From Acidobacteria subdivision 2 bacterium RH1 MAG20 (lineage in GTDB: Bacteria > Acidobacteriota > Terriglobia > Terriglobales > Acidobacteriaceae), in assembly GCA_002197545.1 (NCBI GenBank), contig NFUO01000040.1, forward strand, positions 1 through 8,090: a stretch of DNA of 8,090 nucleotides, written 5' to 3'. Below are positions 6,658 to 8,090 of this stretch, one piece after another (position 1 is the first letter of the stretch; each line of letters opens with the position of its first letter). The position numbers and the translations under genes were made by a program. The notes under the pieces are model-generated. The model made no database searches and was not told where the DNA came from. It saw only the letters and a list, made by a program, of their open reading frames with translations.

Positions 6658-8055
6658 ATGAAGATTTGTCTAGTTGCTACGTTTCCTCCCAGTGGACGCC
6701 AATTGAACGAATACGCGTTTCACCTCGCTCGAGAGCTACAGAGCAACCCTGACGTCGACTTGACAATCCTCGCGGACGAATTGGACGACTATGAATTCGC
6801 AACTGATGAGAAAGGTCATTCACTGAAGGCTCATGAGCTGTCCGAGCTGCCTGGATTCAATGTGATTCGTTGCTGGAAGTTCGGTACCCTGGCAACTCCG
6901 GTGCGCTTGTTGAACAATATTCTGAAGTTGAAGCCTGATATCGTCTGGTACAACCTGGTCTTTTCCAGCTTTGCGACACCGGAGAATCCGTTCGCCGCAT
7001 TCTTCGGGCTTTCGGCACCCGCTCTTACGCGCACCGCCGGCTTTGTTACGCACGTGACCTTGCACCACATTCTTGAACATGTCGATTTCGCCGCTGCCGA
7101 AGTACGGAGAGTCAAGTTATTTCAAATCGGCACGCACCTCGCCACCAGGGCATTGCTGCACGCGAGTTCAATCTCTGTTCTGCTTCCTGCCTATCGCGAA
7201 ACCCTGATATCAAAATATTCCGCGCAGAACGTATTGCTGGGAACGCACGGAACATTCGCAACCATTCCTTGCCCACCCGATTTCACGAGACGCGGCGACC
7301 CGGATCTTCGCATTCTGGCCATTGGACACTGGGGAACCTACAAGCGTCTGGAGACACTTATGGCGGCCTTCCCGGCTGTCCTGGAAAAGTTTCCAAACGC
7401 CCGATTGATTGTCGCGGGCGCCAATCACCACACCAAAGCGGGATATTGGGAGTCGATTCGTGACGCCCAGCCTGCAGGTCTGCCGATTGAGTTCCGCGGC
7501 TACGTTCCGGAGACAGAGATTCCGGCCCTCTTTCAGACAACGTCGATCCTGGTGATGCCGTATGACTCAGCGACGGGCTCAAGCGGTCCGGCCCATCAGG
7601 CATGCGAGTATGGCGTTCCGATTGTGTGCGCAGACATCGACGATTTTCGAGGAATGGCGCTGGAGGAAAACATGGCCATCCGCTTCTATAAAAGGGCCAG
7701 CGCCGCCGATCTCTCCGATCAGATCATTGCCATTCTGCAGTCGCCGGAACTGCAAGAGCAGATGGCCGAGCATAACTTCGCAGCGGGAATCGACATGACT
7801 TTAACCAGCGTCGTCAAAAACTATCTTCGCTGGTTTGAACTCAAGAAATGCAAGCGGACCATAAACCATGCCGAAGCGCTGGCAGGCCCACGGCGTCTGT
7901 GGCGCATGTTTCTCCAGGCCAAACATGCTTCACCTGCCTGGAGAATGCAGACCAAGATGCTTGCTCAGCGGCGAGATGGTGTGAATATCCGGCACGGCAG
8001 CAATGCGGCTGAAACTGCTTCTCAAGCCGAGAGGGCAACCGATCTCCTGGCCTGA
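6658..8055 (+). CDS. GT-B fold glycosyltransferase, GT4-like
   Basis: A 465-residue cytoplasmic or membrane-associated glycosyltransferase that would move a sugar from a nucleotide-sugar donor to a growing glycan. The N-terminal acceptor domain (1-205) opens MKICLVATFPPSG and continues into the NEYAFHLAREL helix, the GT4 pattern of beta1, Gly-containing loop and helix. The C-terminal donor domain begins about 217 with LRILAIGHWGTYKRLETL (G223, K229, R230 in the phosphate-binding loop), then ARLIVAGAN (248-256), EFRGYVPETEIPALFQTTSILVMPY (278-302) and EYGVPIVCADIDDFRGMA (317-334). The usual EX7E pair is missing: by alignment to the GVP motif the two acids are Thr306 and Gln314, within GSSGPAHQA. 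About 70 basic, poorly patterned residues after 396 extend beyond the catalytic core and could bind the membrane. There are no membrane helices or signal peptide. It is co-transcribed with the TPR-barrel gene, suggesting that it makes the exported glycan. Sugar specificity cannot be read from sequence. Confidence 0.88.
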   Translation: MKICLVATFPPSGRQLNEYAFHLARELQSNPDVDLTILADELDDYEFATDEKGHSLKAHELSELPGFNVIRCWKFGTLATPVRLLNNILKLKPDIVWYNLVFSSFATPENPFAAFFGLSAPALTRTAGFVTHVTLHHILEHVDFAAAEVRRVKLFQIGTHLATRALLHASSISVLLPAYRETLISKYSAQNVLLGTHGTFATIPCPPDFTRRGDPDLRILAIGHWGTYKRLETLMAAFPAVLEKFPNARLIVAGANHHTKAGYWESIRDAQPAGLPIEFRGYVPETEIPALFQTTSILVMPYDSATGSSGPAHQACEYGVPIVCADIDDFRGMALEENMAIRFYKRASAADLSDQIIAILQSPELQEQMAEHNFAAGIDMTLTSVVKNYLRWFELKKCKRTINHAEALAGPRRLWRMFLQAKHASPAWRMQTKMLAQRRDGVNIRHGSNAAETASQAERATDLLA

Positions 8056-8072
8056 AGTCCGTGTAGATCGGC

Positions 8073-8078
8073 GAAGGA
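8073..8078 (+). promoter_or_regulatory. Shine-Dalgarno-like GAAGGA near the window end
   Basis: GAAGGA lies 18 bases after the glycosyltransferase stop. The window ends in an A at 8090, eleven bases further on, so a start codon at or just past the edge would be well spaced. This suggests a further gene in the same operon, which cannot be confirmed here. Confidence 0.3.
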
Positions 8079-8090
8079 TTGTTACGGCTA

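Overview
The window looks like a chromosomal fragment of a Gram-negative bacterium, most likely an acidobacterium (Acidobacteriota, Terriglobia). I base this on the family resemblance of the Crp/Fnr regulator and the giant TPR protein as I remember them, on moderately high GC content, and on the presence of an outer-membrane beta-barrel. No marker gene fixes the taxonomy, so the assignment is an inference.

Layout: (1) Positions 1-381, minus strand: the 5' part of a multi-pass membrane protein of the GT-C / PF10131 (6-pyruvoyl-tetrahydropterin synthase-related) type. It is cut by the window edge and opens with TTG. (2) 382-1204: 823 bases with no convincing gene. It holds a 16-base palindrome and some TGTGA half-sites. 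(3) 1205-1966, plus: a Crp/Fnr-family transcription factor with a hairpin across its stop codon. (4) 1967-2400: a leader region with a hairpin and a small doubtful ORF that has a good Shine-Dalgarno sequence and ends in an ATGA overlap with the next gene. (5) 2401-6645, plus: a 1414-residue secreted protein made of a very long TPR superhelix followed by a C-terminal outer-membrane beta-barrel ending in Phe. (6) 6658-8055, plus: a GT-B fold, GT4-like glycosyltransferase 12 bases downstream. A good Shine-Dalgarno sequence in the last bases suggests that the operon continues.

Interpretation: the TPR-barrel protein has the architecture of exopolysaccharide secretins (BcsC, PgaA, and the AlgK/AlgE and PelB systems), in which a periplasmic TPR scaffold feeds a polymer into an outer-membrane porin. 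Its tight pairing with a cytoplasmic glycosyltransferase, and the nearby GT-C-like membrane protein and Crp/Fnr regulator, fit a regulated exopolysaccharide or envelope-glycan locus. No synthase (BcsA, PgaC or Alg8 type), Wzx/Wzy or polysaccharide co-polymerase is visible here, so the polymer and its route across the inner membrane are unknown. The oddest points are the unusual length of the TPR-barrel protein, the loss of the usual EX7E acidic pair in the glycosyltransferase, and the apparent lack of a Shine-Dalgarno sequence in front of the TPR gene.
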